NCBI RefSeq assembly: GCF_042682545.1 | Contig: NZ_JBHUHQ010000016.1 | Strand: one strand, 5' to 3' | Source: Ornithinibacillus salinisoli | Lineage (GTDB): Bacteria; Bacillota; Bacilli; Bacillales; Amphibacillaceae | DNA length: 64,000 bases | Shown: in pieces, positions 43,920 to 52,279 of the stretch | How the letters are laid out: every line of letters begins with the position of its first letter | Numbering within the stretch: the stretch's first letter is position 1 | Notes under the pieces: generated by a model | Database searches by the model: none | What the model was told of the DNA's origin: nothing | What the model saw: the letters and a program-made list of their open reading frames with translations, nothing else | Program-made: the position numbers and the translations under genes

Positions 43920-44450
43920 ATGTTGAAAACTTTTGAAACAAATAGACTAATCTTACGAGAACGAACTTTGGAAGACATTGAGTCATGTATTGAAATGGAT
44001 CGTGATCCGGAGGTTGTAAAATATATCCCTGAGATAGCAAACCTTGTAGTCGGGTCTTCAACTAACGAAGAAGAGCATAGGAAATTTGTTAAAGAAAGAA
44101 TTATAACTGAATACCCAAAAGGAATGGGATACTGGACTATAGAAAAAAAGGGGGAGAATAAAGATTTCATTGGATGGATAATGTTAATTCCTATTAATAT
44201 GGTTGGACCTGAAATAGAGGTTGGGTGGAGGTTAAGACGTAAATATTGGGGAAAGGGTTATGCAACTGAAGCTGCAAATGAAATTTTACGTTATGCTTTT
44301 GATATCCTTAAAATAAAAGAGTTAGTGGCTGATATTCATCATTTGAATAAGGGTTCTAGGAGAGTTGCTGAAAAAATAGGTCTTATTAATAAAGATATGC
44401 TTAAAAATAATACCAATAATCATATTAGGTACTCTATCTGTAAGGATTAG
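43920..44450 (+). CDS. GNAT-family N-acetyltransferase (RimJ/RimL type)
   Basis: 176 residues. FETNRLILRERTLEDIESC is the usual N-terminus, GWRLRRKYWGKGYATEAANE is the acetyl-CoA-binding motif A, and NKGSRRVAEKIGL is motif B. ATG 43920 has GGAAG at 9-10 bp; an in-frame ATG at 43902 lacks one. Substrate unknown. Confidence 0.88.
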   Translation: MLKTFETNRLILRERTLEDIESCIEMDRDPEVVKYIPEIANLVVGSSTNEEEHRKFVKERIITEYPKGMGYWTIEKKGENKDFIGWIMLIPINMVGPEIEVGWRLRRKYWGKGYATEAANEILRYAFDILKIKELVADIHHLNKGSRRVAEKIGLINKDMLKNNTNNHIRYSICKD

Positions 44451-44477
44451 TCCCAACATTAAAGAGGAGAGTTATGT

Positions 44478-45038
44478 ATGAATCAAAAAGATTTTGCTTT
44501 TATAGCGTTACGAATTTTTGCTTGTTATCTCTTCATAAAATCATTCATGGATGTATCACATATTGTTAATTATTATGTATTACCTATGTACTATGAGGAT
44601 TTGCAAGAGCTTGCTCAATCCAATGTTATCAATTTGATTCTTGTCCTAGGTCCAGTTTTGGTCCAGATTTTGATAAGTATAGTTGTCTGGTTATATGCTG
44701 AGAAGTTTAGTCGTTTTGTTATTCCGAAATATAAAGAAATAAAAATCAAAGAAGAATCTAATCAAAACGAATTTTCATTAACCGCCCATCAGTTTCAAGT
44801 GGCTGCAGTTTCAATTGTTGGTCTTGTTTTTATCGTATATACCCTCCCAACATTTTTCTCTTTGGCACAAAGCTGGATAAGTCTCAAAGAAGTAGGAGTG
44901 GGTTTTGATACGACCGAAATGAAGAGAGAATTATTGTTTGCCTTTTTAGAGAAATTACTCCGATTGATATTGGGGATTGTTCTATTTTTCGGCAGCAAAG
45001 GTATTGTTGGATTACTAAGGAGAATTCGTGAATTTTAG
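44478..45038 (+). CDS. four-helix membrane protein of unknown function
   Basis: 186 residues. Helices near 8-25, 50-72, 105-125 and 155-178, with a charged cytosolic loop (KYKEIKIKEESNQNEF) in the middle. AGAGGAGAG ribosome binding site. No family recognised. Confidence 0.7.
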   Translation: MNQKDFAFIALRIFACYLFIKSFMDVSHIVNYYVLPMYYEDLQELAQSNVINLILVLGPVLVQILISIVVWLYAEKFSRFVIPKYKEIKIKEESNQNEFSLTAHQFQVAAVSIVGLVFIVYTLPTFFSLAQSWISLKEVGVGFDTTEMKRELLFAFLEKLLRLILGIVLFFGSKGIVGLLRRIREF

Positions 45039-45091
45039 TTTTAACTTAGAGTTCCATTCCATGAATAAATTATTTTATGGGGGTATTACAT

Positions 45092-45261
45092 ATGGATAAT
45101 GCATTGTGGATAATTAGTTTAATCTTTTTTATAGTTATATTCGCTGGTACAATGGAAGTATTTTCCGTAAGTGAAAGGCAATTAGATGAATATTGGATAA
45201 TGTAGATGAAAAATTAAATATACTATTGAAAAGGTGCCACAGTGTTAGTTTACCAGCTTGA
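45092..45261 (+). pseudogene. frameshifted small single-helix protein
   Basis: ATG 45092 after GGGGG reads MDNALWIISLIFFIVIFAGT and on to SERQLDEYWIM, stop at 45205. Removing one base near 45190 restores ILDNVDEKLNILLKR, a coiled-coil-like tail, ending at 45261. The joined product (one helix plus coiled coil) is a common small Bacillus protein pattern, so a one-base insertion is likely, in the cell or in the read. Confidence 0.5.
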
Positions 45262-45364
45262 AAGTTTTTTGAATGGAAGGGGAAAGAGAAAATTAGACCC
45301 TTCAAAAAAACGAGTACTACAGTTAAATAAGGTGATCATTGATCGGTTATTCAATAATGATTTT

Positions 45365-45418
45365 GGAATATAATGTTAGTATTGAAGTGTGGAGTTATTT
45401 AGCTAAAATGGCAGAATA
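45365..45418 (+). repeat. leader repeat copy 2
   Basis: GGAATATAATGTTAGTATTG ... GAGTTATTTAGC ... GGCAGAATAG. Related to 41748-41798, and its first 17 bases match 52206-52222 with one difference. Includes a TATAAT at 45369-45374. Confidence 0.5.
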
Positions 45419-45442
45419 GTATAAAAAAGGAGGGTGATTTCA

Positions 45443-45781
45443 ATTAGAAATACATCGAAGTTTTTAGGTATAATTGGAGGGTTTTCCAGCATGATTTTAT
45501 GGATGGTCCTTCATTTTTATAATCCGTATGTAAACCTAAATGAAATCGGACCAATGGGTAGCACATTTTTTATGTTATTTCTTCCTGCTTGTTTAGCAAT
45601 CATTTCATCTTTAACAACTAAACAATGGTTAATGTTATTCGCTATTTTGTGGTCATTGCCATTCAGTTTATATTTCGTCCTTACACCAGGGATTTTTGCT
45701 TTGTTCGGAATAACTTGGATTACTTACTTAGTTAGTTTTCTTTTTATGAAATTACCCAAGAGCAAAAAAGTATTAGAGTAG
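45443..45781 (+). CDS. small membrane protein, probable AUU start
   Basis: 112 residues from ATT 45443 (reads MRNTSKFLGIIGGFSSMILW if initiated with Met). The AAGGAGG ribosome binding site (45427-45433) is nine bases upstream of this ATT but directly touches the in-frame GTG 45434, making GTG a poor start. Four hydrophobic helices. Family unknown. Confidence 0.6.
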   Translation: MRNTSKFLGIIGGFSSMILWMVLHFYNPYVNLNEIGPMGSTFFMLFLPACLAIISSLTTKQWLMLFAILWSLPFSLYFVLTPGIFALFGITWITYLVSFLFMKLPKSKKVLE

Positions 45782-45827
45782 CAATTCTTTTAATAAATGA
45801 CACAGACAGCATGGAGAATAGTAAATC

Positions 45828-45872
45828 GAGTCTTCTCATTAGTTAACAGAAATTTTGAGAAGACTCTTTTTT
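45828..45872 (+). terminator. terminator after the 45.4 kb gene
   Basis: Perfect 11-bp stem GAGTCTTCTCA/TGAGAAGACTC with a 17-nt loop and six T. Confidence 0.85.
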
Positions 45873-46099
45873 GGCTTTTATATAATAATAAAACTTTTCC
45901 GTGAAAATAGTACCTTTAATCTTTCAACCGTATCACTAGTCCATTCATCAAATAAGAACCTGACTGAACTTTTATCCTTAGGTCATGTAAATTTTCCGAA
46001 ATGATATTTATCATTTTTAATAAGTGATGTCCATAACTACTAATTAATCTCCCATTTATTTACGATAAAAACATCTTAAAAAAAGAGGAGATTTGATTT

Positions 46100-46480
46100 A
46101 TGAAAAGAAGTATTATAATTGGATGTTATGTTGGAACTATTGCTGGTATTGCAGGAATAATGACGGTCTATTTAATTGGTATATTTACAGCACTTTGGTT
46201 TGATCAGTTGACTTGGATTTCTATCGGAATGGCGGCAATTGTAGCGAATATTGCTGGGGCATTAATTTACACAAAATGGTTTCGGTCTACCAATAAACCA
46301 AGAATTTACTACATCATTCTTGTTATGGGAATTACTTTGTTGATGACAGTTAATGATGTTTTAAACCCACCAGCAATGGATTTTGGGATTGTCGCGCATC
46401 CTTTGCATATTGTCGTCGCATTATTTTCGGTTTGGTTAGTACCTAAATGGCTGAAACCGAAAAAAACAGCACTTACATGA
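46100..46480 (+). CDS. four-helix membrane protein of unknown function
   Basis: 126 residues, helices near 4-30, 38-58, 73-90 and 100-118, short basic tail. AAGAGGAGA ribosome binding site. It precedes the two-component pair by 85 bp and may be a partner; nothing else supports a role. Confidence 0.65.
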   Translation: MKRSIIIGCYVGTIAGIAGIMTVYLIGIFTALWFDQLTWISIGMAAIVANIAGALIYTKWFRSTNKPRIYYIILVMGITLLMTVNDVLNPPAMDFGIVAHPLHIVVALFSVWLVPKWLKPKKTALT

Positions 46481-46564
46481 TAAGTTCAGTATTGGATTAA
46501 TTCTTTTTTAGCAACAATTCCATGATAGTTTAGTCATATATTAATTTTCGGGGAAGCGGTATAA

Positions 46565-47653
46565 ATGAGAACACAATTGTTAATTAAACATTCGAAGGAA
46601 ACAGCCTTACTGGGGCTGTTGATCCTTCCGGTTAGTTATTTATTTTTCATGCCTGTGGAGCCAGGTTATCTGGTATTATTCTTAATCCTCGGGATCAGCT
46701 ACTACAAAAGTCTTGCAGATGATAAGTTTCGGATCGTATATATTATTGTCCAGCTAGGAACTGTGGCAATTATAGGTGCATTTTATACACCTTGGAGTTT
46801 ATGTTTAGGTTTTTATCCAGCAATTGTGACTGGATTGCTTGACTCCTATCGTATAATCACACGGATCATGCTATCCATGACAATCTTCTATGCAGGAGCA
46901 ATCTCTCTATATTATATGCTATCGTTGGACGAATTTCAGCCATATTGGATCCCAGTTGTCCTTTCATTGTATGTAATCCCTTATGTAATAAGGGCGTTAT
47001 ATCGGTCCTGGGAAACGAGTATGAAACTTAATAGAGCTAATAAGGAGATTGAGCGACTTGTGAAAAATGCCGAACGTCAACGTATTGCGCGGGATTTGCA
47101 TGACACTTTAGGGCAAACATTGTCCATGATTACCGTGAAAAGTGAGCTTGTGGAACGCTTAATCCCTACAGATAAGGAACAGGCAATGGCAGAAGTTCGA
47201 GAGGTTCAAACTATTTCACGCTCAATTTTGCTTCAAGTCCGGGAGCTGGTTAGTGATATGCAATCTATTAATATTGAAGATGAACTCAAACATGCTGTGT
47301 CAATTCTTCATACTGCTGGAATACGATTTATTCATGAAAAAAATCCCTCAACCAGTATAGACTCTACTATTGAGCATATTCTCGGGATGTGTCTTCGTGA
47401 ATGCATTACCAATGTCGTCAACCACAGTAATGCTGAAACATGCACTATCAGTCTGCAGGAATTTCAAGAGGAGTACGTGCTTGTTGTCAAAGATGATGGT
47501 AAAGGGATGAATAAAGAGAATACGAGATTCGATGAATTCGGTAATGGAGTACTGGGAATGAGAGATCGTTTATTATTAATTGAAGGGAAAATCAATTATG
47601 AGTCCAGTCTATCGCAGGGAACTAAAGTAACAATCACTGTTCCAAAAAAGTGA
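46565..47653 (+). CDS. sensor histidine kinase, DesK-like
   Basis: 362 residues. Four to five N-terminal helices (about 15-150), then HisKA_3 dimerisation helix with His179 in RDLHDTLGQT, and a HATPase_c domain (N-box CITNVVNHS, G-boxes VKDDGKGM and GNGVLGMRDR). The membrane sensor layout matches DesK and YvfT of Bacillus. The response regulator follows 24 bp later. No desaturase gene lies next to it, so the input and target are open. Confidence 0.92.
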   Translation: MRTQLLIKHSKETALLGLLILPVSYLFFMPVEPGYLVLFLILGISYYKSLADDKFRIVYIIVQLGTVAIIGAFYTPWSLCLGFYPAIVTGLLDSYRIITRIMLSMTIFYAGAISLYYMLSLDEFQPYWIPVVLSLYVIPYVIRALYRSWETSMKLNRANKEIERLVKNAERQRIARDLHDTLGQTLSMITVKSELVERLIPTDKEQAMAEVREVQTISRSILLQVRELVSDMQSINIEDELKHAVSILHTAGIRFIHEKNPSTSIDSTIEHILGMCLRECITNVVNHSNAETCTISLQEFQEEYVLVVKDDGKGMNKENTRFDEFGNGVLGMRDRLLLIEGKINYESSLSQGTKVTITVPKK

Positions 47654-47677
47654 ATTTCTTAGGATAGGGGAGATTAT

Positions 47678-48280
47678 ATGCTTATCGTTATAGCAGAAGA
47701 TCAGGGAATGCTCCGAGGCGCAATCAGTAAATTGTTGGCTATGGAAGTGGATATTGAAATTGCTGGAGAAACTGATAATGGTAAAGAAGCATTGCAACTA
47801 ATCCAACAGCATAAACCAGACATTGCCCTTTTGGATATAGAAATGCCTTTATTAAGTGGTTTGGAAGTAGCAGAAAGGTTAAAATCCGAGGGAAGTGAAT
47901 GTAAGGTTGTAATTGTTACCACCTTTGCACGAAGCGGGTATTTGCAACAGGCTGTGAAAGCTGGAGTCCGGGGGTATTTGCTAAAAGATGCACCGGTATC
48001 AGAACTTGCTGAATCACTTCGAAAGATTCAATCAGGAAAGCGGTTCTTCAGTCCGCACCTGACCTTCTCAATGATGGAAGAAATAAATCCACTCACTGAA
48101 CGGGAAACTGAAATCCTTAGTTGTTTGCAAGCAGGCGATTCTGTGAAAGATATCAGTTCTAAACTATATTTATCACCCGGAACCATCCGTAATTATATAT
48201 CTGAAGTTATTCAGAAACTCGAAGCAAAAAATCGTATTGACGCCGTCTCCATAGCCGAAAATAAAGGTTGGCTGAAATAA
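47678..48280 (+). CDS. NarL/FixJ-family response regulator, DesR-like
   Basis: 200 residues. Receiver domain with phospho-accepting Asp53 in ALLDIEMP, acidic pocket IAEDQ, Thr/Lys switch (VTTFA, LKD); C-terminal LuxR-type helix-turn-helix (LTERETEILSCLQAG, SPGTIRNYISEVI). Cognate of the preceding kinase. Targets unknown. Confidence 0.93.
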   Translation: MLIVIAEDQGMLRGAISKLLAMEVDIEIAGETDNGKEALQLIQQHKPDIALLDIEMPLLSGLEVAERLKSEGSECKVVIVTTFARSGYLQQAVKAGVRGYLLKDAPVSELAESLRKIQSGKRFFSPHLTFSMMEEINPLTERETEILSCLQAGDSVKDISSKLYLSPGTIRNYISEVIQKLEAKNRIDAVSIAENKGWLK

Positions 48281-48486
48281 ATTACGTATTTATAGTTTTT
48301 GCGAGACTAAACGGATATTGTTAAACCGGATGAAGAGGGCGCATTTTGGAAAATCATTCCATTCATCTATTGAATTTTATTCCCTAGAACCTTGCAATTA
48401 GTTAATATTTACTTTGTTCAATTAAAGAGCGAATTGCGGACGAACGTCTATATAAACAACTTACTGATATATAAGGGTCTCAGAAT

Positions 48487-48516
48487 GAAACTTTCCATTT
48501 TGGAAAGTTTCTTTTT
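48487..48516 (+). terminator. terminator downstream of the two-component pair
   Basis: Perfect 11-bp stem GAAACTTTCCA/TGGAAAGTTTC with a 3-nt loop and a T run. Confidence 0.8.
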
Positions 48517-48977
48517 CTATTCTACCAATGAATCACCTTCTCCTATTTGGTTTTTCTATAGGGCAATATTGTCAATCACCCGGGTATTTCCTTTCCGTCC
48601 AAAACAGTGTTGGTGAAAAAAGGGACACTGAGATGAGGGTGAATTCCCAGAGTAGAAAACCGATGACATTCTTTCTGTTTCTTTTGGGACCTAGCATTCA
48701 TTAAAAGTTATAGGTTTTAGATTAATATCTTGTTTTCTATTCATGAAATTCACCACTTTGAAGCGCTGTCTCAAATTAGACCCGCGTTAGTAAAAATTCT
48801 GTCGTCTTTTTTTTGTAAACAAAGTCATGATTGCAAAGTAATGGTCATTCTACTAAATAACAGATTTAAGACGGCATAACTTGTGATGAAAAATGCTTTT
48901 TATCTTTGTCTAAAATTTCAAGGACATTTGCATAACAACATTAATATAATAAAATACAATAATATTTTATTGTGAAA

Positions 48978-48989
48978 CGATAAATATCG
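48978..48989 (+). promoter_or_regulatory. palindrome ahead of the DUF2975-Xre pair
   Basis: CGATAAATATCG, a perfect 12-bp inverted repeat 42 bp before the DUF2975 start, a good place for autoregulation by the small Xre protein. Confidence 0.35.
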
Positions 48990-49030
48990 TGTTAATATCA
49001 AATAAGAAATAAATTAGTGAGGTGCTTTTT

Positions 49031-49522
49031 ATGAAACGAGGATCAACATTGTTTTTAAAAATAGCAGTTGTTATTATTGGAACTCCAATTCTTGCTTTGT
49101 GTATATTTTTGTTGCCTCAGATAGCGAATGAAGCAATTGAAGCAGCGGAAAGGGGTTCAGAGTTGGCATATATGGTATTTGGCATCTTAAGTATTATGTA
49201 TTTATCGACGATACCGTTTTACGTAGCATTATATCAAGCATTTAGACTATTAAGCTATATTGACAAGAACCTAGCTTTCTCTGGATTATCTGTAAGAGCG
49301 CTAAAAAATATAAAAAATTGTGCAATCACAATTAGTTGCTTGTATGTGGTGGCTTTACCATTCGTCTATATCATAGCAGAGTGGGATGACGCACCAGGGC
49401 TCGTATTAATCGGAATGGTTATTAGTGGTGCTTCAATGGTTATCGCAATCTTTGCTGCTGTTCTCCAAAGACTTTTGGAAGAAGCGATTAATATAAAATC
49501 AGAAAATGATTTAACGGTCTGA
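49031..49522 (+). CDS. DUF2975 membrane protein
   Basis: 163 residues with four helices. KRGSTLFLKIAVVIIGTPIL and FRLLSYIDKNLAFSGLSVRALKNIK are typical of DUF2975 (YoaS-like). ATG 49031 follows GTGAGGTG. It is paired with an Xre-type regulator, the usual arrangement; such pairs are of unknown function. Confidence 0.88.
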   Translation: MKRGSTLFLKIAVVIIGTPILALCIFLLPQIANEAIEAAERGSELAYMVFGILSIMYLSTIPFYVALYQAFRLLSYIDKNLAFSGLSVRALKNIKNCAITISCLYVVALPFVYIIAEWDDAPGLVLIGMVISGASMVIAIFAAVLQRLLEEAINIKSENDLTV

Positions 49523-49532
49523 GGTGAGTAAC

Positions 49533-49754
49533 ATGGCGATTATAATCAATATTGATGTGATGTTGGCTAAAAGGAAAATGAGTGTAACTGAACTTTCGGA
49601 TAGAGTTGGAATAACAATGGCTAACCTTTCTATATTGAAAAATGGAAAGGCAAAAGCCATTCGATTATCAACTTTAGAATCGATTTGTAAGGCGTTGGAT
49701 TGTCAACCGGGGGATATTTTAGAATACCGAAGCGATGAAGACGCTCAAGATTAA
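49533..49754 (+). CDS. Cro/CI-type small regulator (YozG-like)
   Basis: 73 residues that are one helix-turn-helix: MAIIINIDVMLAKRKMSVTE, LSDRVGITMANLSILKNGKA, and ESICKALDCQPGDILEY. ATG 49533 follows GAGGTGA; the in-frame GTG 49524 overlaps that site. It overlaps no gene but starts 10 bp after DUF2975. Confidence 0.92.
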   Translation: MAIIINIDVMLAKRKMSVTELSDRVGITMANLSILKNGKAKAIRLSTLESICKALDCQPGDILEYRSDEDAQD

Positions 49755-49861
49755 TAAAAAGGAATATGTAACATTGAAAGGAAAGAACAGATTGCTTTTA
49801 CTTATTTCATTAAAGGGAAGTTACTCATGAATTTTACCAATCAAAAATGGAGGAACAAGTC

Positions 49862-50683
49862 ATGAGAGCACTAAAACAACTCATTCGTTTTGGTTGGGAG
49901 CAGGCCTTATCATGTTTGTTTCCTGTCGTTATTTTTGCATCTTTGGCTCTTACACAATTCATACCACTACCTTTCTTACCACGGTATGACTGGCTACTCA
50001 TCATCTGTCTTCTGATGCAGTGGTGGATGGTAAGATCTGGACTTGAAACACGGGATGAACTAAAGGTGATCACGTTGTTTCACCTTATCGGACTTGCTCT
50101 TGAATTATTTAAAGTACATATGGGCTCCTGGTCTTATCCAGAGGAAGGATATTTCAAAATTTTTGGAGTGCCTTTGTATAGCGGATTCATGTACGCAAGT
50201 GTAGCGAGTTATCTTTGTCAGGCGTGGAGGAGGTTAAAGGTTGAACTGGTTAAGTGGCCGCCGTTTTTGGTAGTAGTGCCTCTAGCAACTGCCATTTATT
50301 TGAATTTTTTCACCCACCATTATTGGATTGATGTGCGTTGGTGGTTATCTGGACTTGTCCTGATCGTCTTTTGGCAATCATGGGTCACATACGAGGTTAA
50401 TGGAACTCGTTACCGAATGCCACTTGCCATTTCTTTTGTACTTATCGGATTTTTTATATGGATAGCCGAAAATATCACAACGTTCTTTGGAGCTTGGGAA
50501 TATCCGAATCAAACCGATGCGTGGAGTCTTGTTCATTTAGGAAAGGTTAGTTCATGGCTTTTATTAGTGATTGTTAGCTTTCTTATAGTCTCGACGTTAA
50601 AGCAGGTTAAGGGGAAAAATTCCACTAGTATAGATGCTAGTCAATATTTGATAACTTATAAGAACCCTCGGAAAAAGGCATGA
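49862..50683 (+). CDS. DUF817 family membrane protein
   Basis: 273 residues, about eight helices. Family features: FKVHMGSWSYPEEGYFKIFGVPLYSGFMY split by conserved aromatic residues, and ITTFFGAWEYPNQ near the C-terminus. ATG 49862 has GGAGGAA seven bases upstream; the ATG at 49847 does not. Function unknown. A terminator overlaps the stop codon. Confidence 0.88.
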   Translation: MRALKQLIRFGWEQALSCLFPVVIFASLALTQFIPLPFLPRYDWLLIICLLMQWWMVRSGLETRDELKVITLFHLIGLALELFKVHMGSWSYPEEGYFKIFGVPLYSGFMYASVASYLCQAWRRLKVELVKWPPFLVVVPLATAIYLNFFTHHYWIDVRWWLSGLVLIVFWQSWVTYEVNGTRYRMPLAISFVLIGFFIWIAENITTFFGAWEYPNQTDAWSLVHLGKVSSWLLLVIVSFLIVSTLKQVKGKNSTSIDASQYLITYKNPRKKA

Positions 50684-50707
50684 ATTCTTTTTGGATTCAT
50701 GCCTTTT
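50677..50707 (+). terminator. terminator overlapping the DUF817 stop codon
   Basis: GGCATGAAT/ATTCATGCC stem with a 9-nt loop and four T. Confidence 0.75.
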
Positions 50708-51152
50708 AACTTTACATTCGCAGTCCGTACGTCGCTAAACGGGGTCTTGCGCCTTTGATCTTGTTTTGTCCTCGTCAAATCTTATTGAAAAACATTTACC
50801 CTTCAGAAGCCTTCCATACTACCACAGTTAATAAGACACTCCAACTTTCAAATAAGTGACATTTCAATTACAAGTGGACATAGAATGTTACAATTCCCTA
50901 GCTATTAATATGTTGTCAATACTATTTTTATGGAATGTATTACCGTTAAGTGAATTTAATTCCAAATTATTTATGTCTAGTATTTTTCTATATTTTTTAA
51001 TAGGTCAAGGTTTTAATAATCTGGAAGATGTTATGAAAGACTCAAAACATTGATAATGGAAAATTCATCCAAAATTATTACAAAAAACACGTGCTATGAT
51101 GTGAATGTAAGTTGATTTACAAACTTGTAGCGAAAAGGAGAGGAATTTTTCA
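50708..51152 (+). other. gap of about 445 bp with no confident gene
   Basis: A frame at 50856-51053 would encode a 65-residue hydrophobic peptide ending NNLEDVMKDSKH but has no ribosome binding site at its GTG. It may be a truncated membrane gene. Nothing else is visible. Confidence 0.4.
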
Positions 51153-51920
51153 ATGTTTAAGAAGATTGGAATGGTTACAGCTATATCAGCAGCTTTTATT
51201 TTTGGAGCGGCTTTTGATACAGCTAATGCCGAATCAAATAATTCGTTTAACCATAATGTCTACTATTCTTTTAATGGAGAAAATAGTAGTTTAAATGGGG
51301 AAAAAGCACAAACACAAATCAATGATCTAATCAATCAATTGTTGGAAAAATATCATATAGATTGGAAAGAATTTAATCAGAAGCAAGAACAAAAAGAAGA
51401 ACCTGCACAAAAAGAAAAGTCTGAGCAAAATGAACAGTCTGTAAAAGACCCGGACGTCAAGGAGCCATCTGAAGAACAAGAAACAGAACAAGAAACAGAA
51501 CAAGAAACAGAAGCTGACGAAAGCCAATCGCAAGAATCTGAACTTAGTCAATTTGAACAGGAAGTAGTGGGCCTAACTAATCAAGAAAGAGAGAAAAATG
51601 GCTTAGCCCCACTGAAAATTGATACGGAATTAAGTAAAGTAGCTAGAGAAAAATCACGTGATATGGCAACAAACAATTACTTTAATCATAATAGTCCAAA
51701 ATATGGTTCACCATTTGACATGATGAAAAGCCATGGAATAACTTACCGTACTGCAGGTGAGAATATTGCCAAAGGTCAACGCTCTCCTGAAGAAGTTGTG
51801 AATGCATGGATGAACAGTGAAGGGCACCGTGCAAACATTTTAAATGAGAACTTTACGCATATTGGTGTAGGGCATGTTGAACAAGGAAACCACTGGACAC
51901 AACAATTTATTGGGAAGTAA
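51153..51920 (+). CDS. secreted CAP/SCP-domain protein (YkwD-like)
   Basis: 255 residues. Signal peptide about 1-26 (GAAFDTANA before ES), a linker rich in Gln, Glu and Lys (about 70-132) with repeated ETEQ, and a C-terminal CAP domain about 133-255: LTNQEREKNGLAPLKID, ARDMA-like REKSRDMATNNYFNHNSP, AGENIAKG and HRANILNENFTHIGVG. Bacillus relatives are cell-surface or spore-coat associated with unknown chemistry. AAAGGAGAGG ribosome binding site. Confidence 0.93.
   Translation: MFKKIGMVTAISAAFIFGAAFDTANAESNNSFNHNVYYSFNGENSSLNGEKAQTQINDLINQLLEKYHIDWKEFNQKQEQKEEPAQKEKSEQNEQSVKDPDVKEPSEEQETEQETEQETEADESQSQESELSQFEQEVVGLTNQEREKNGLAPLKIDTELSKVAREKSRDMATNNYFNHNSPKYGSPFDMMKSHGITYRTAGENIAKGQRSPEEVVNAWMNSEGHRANILNENFTHIGVGHVEQGNHWTQQFIGK
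51477..51512 (+). repeat. three tandem 12-bp repeats in the CAP protein linker
   Basis: CAAGAAACAGAA three times without change, encoding Gln-Glu-Thr-Glu units. In frame, so copy-number change would alter linker length without a frameshift. Confidence 0.9.
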
Positions 51921-51933
51921 TTTTGATGCATGA

Positions 51934-51966
51934 AGAGGTTAGCATAAATTGCTAACCTCTTTTTGT
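51934..51966 (+). terminator. terminator of the CAP-domain gene
   Basis: Perfect 10-bp stem AGAGGTTAGC/GCTAACCTCT, 7-nt loop, T run. Confidence 0.9.
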
Positions 51967-51988
51967 TAATTAGCTTAAAGAAGACTAC

Positions 51989-52194
51989 ATGGCTGATCAA
52001 TTAACATTATTCGAAGAGTATGATCCATTTACAGGAAAAAGAAATAAGAAGAAATAGGAGATTCTTTAGAATCCGTGAGTGAATGTGGTGCAAGAGGGAA
52101 ATCCGTTCGGTGGGCTATTAAGGCCAAGGCCGGTAACAAAGAATTTCAGCCGCAGAGCAAACCACAAGTTCACACTGGTGGTTTTAATTTTTAG
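51989..52194 (+). pseudogene. frameshifted small gene or structured RNA, unidentified
   Basis: ATG 51989 reads MADQLTLFEEYDPFTGKRNK and stops at 52057; another frame then reads DSLESVSECGARGKSVRWAI and on to VHTGGFNF, stop 52194. Joining them would give about 70 residues. The 3' end is also a perfect AAACCAC/GTGGTTT hairpin with a T-rich tail (52159-52192), so the stretch could be an RNA with its own terminator. It is more GC-rich than its surroundings. Confidence 0.35.
52159..52192 (+). terminator. terminator-like hairpin
   Basis: AAACCAC (52159-52165) and GTGGTTT (52178-52184) with a 12-nt loop, then TAATTTTT. Confidence 0.55.
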
Positions 52195-52205
52195 TAATAT
52201 TTTTT

Positions 52206-52250
52206 GGAATATCATGTTAGTATCAGTATAGAGTTATTAAACCAACAAGG
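52206..52250 (+). repeat. leader repeat copy 3
   Basis: GGAATATCATGTTAGTATCA followed by GAGTTATT. Matches the start of 45365-45418 closely and weakly 41748-41798; like them it lies just before a ribosome binding site for a small membrane gene. Confidence 0.5.
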
Positions 52251-52279
52251 AAGTTCAGTTTACAAAGGGAGGAGTTCTT

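Larger units (their letters stand above)
48281..49030 (+). other. gene-poor gap of about 750 bp
   Basis: Holds a terminator (48487-48516) and a palindrome (48978-48989), otherwise no credible gene. The frame at 48392-48616 runs across the terminator and lacks a ribosome binding site. The piece near 48770-48815 is slightly GC-richer, possibly a mobile-element remnant, but I cannot identify it. Confidence 0.5.

Noticed and set aside
48392..48616. 74-codon plus-strand frame after the response regulator
   Set aside because: Reads through a perfect intrinsic terminator and lacks a ribosome binding site.
51327..51551. Phe/Leu-rich minus-strand frame inside the CAP-domain gene
   Set aside because: An antisense artefact of the Lys/Glu/Gln-rich linker.
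52072..52200. Possible riboswitch
   Set aside because: Compared from memory with cobalamin, lysine, c-di-GMP, ydaO and T-box patterns; none fits, so it is reported only as an unidentified element.
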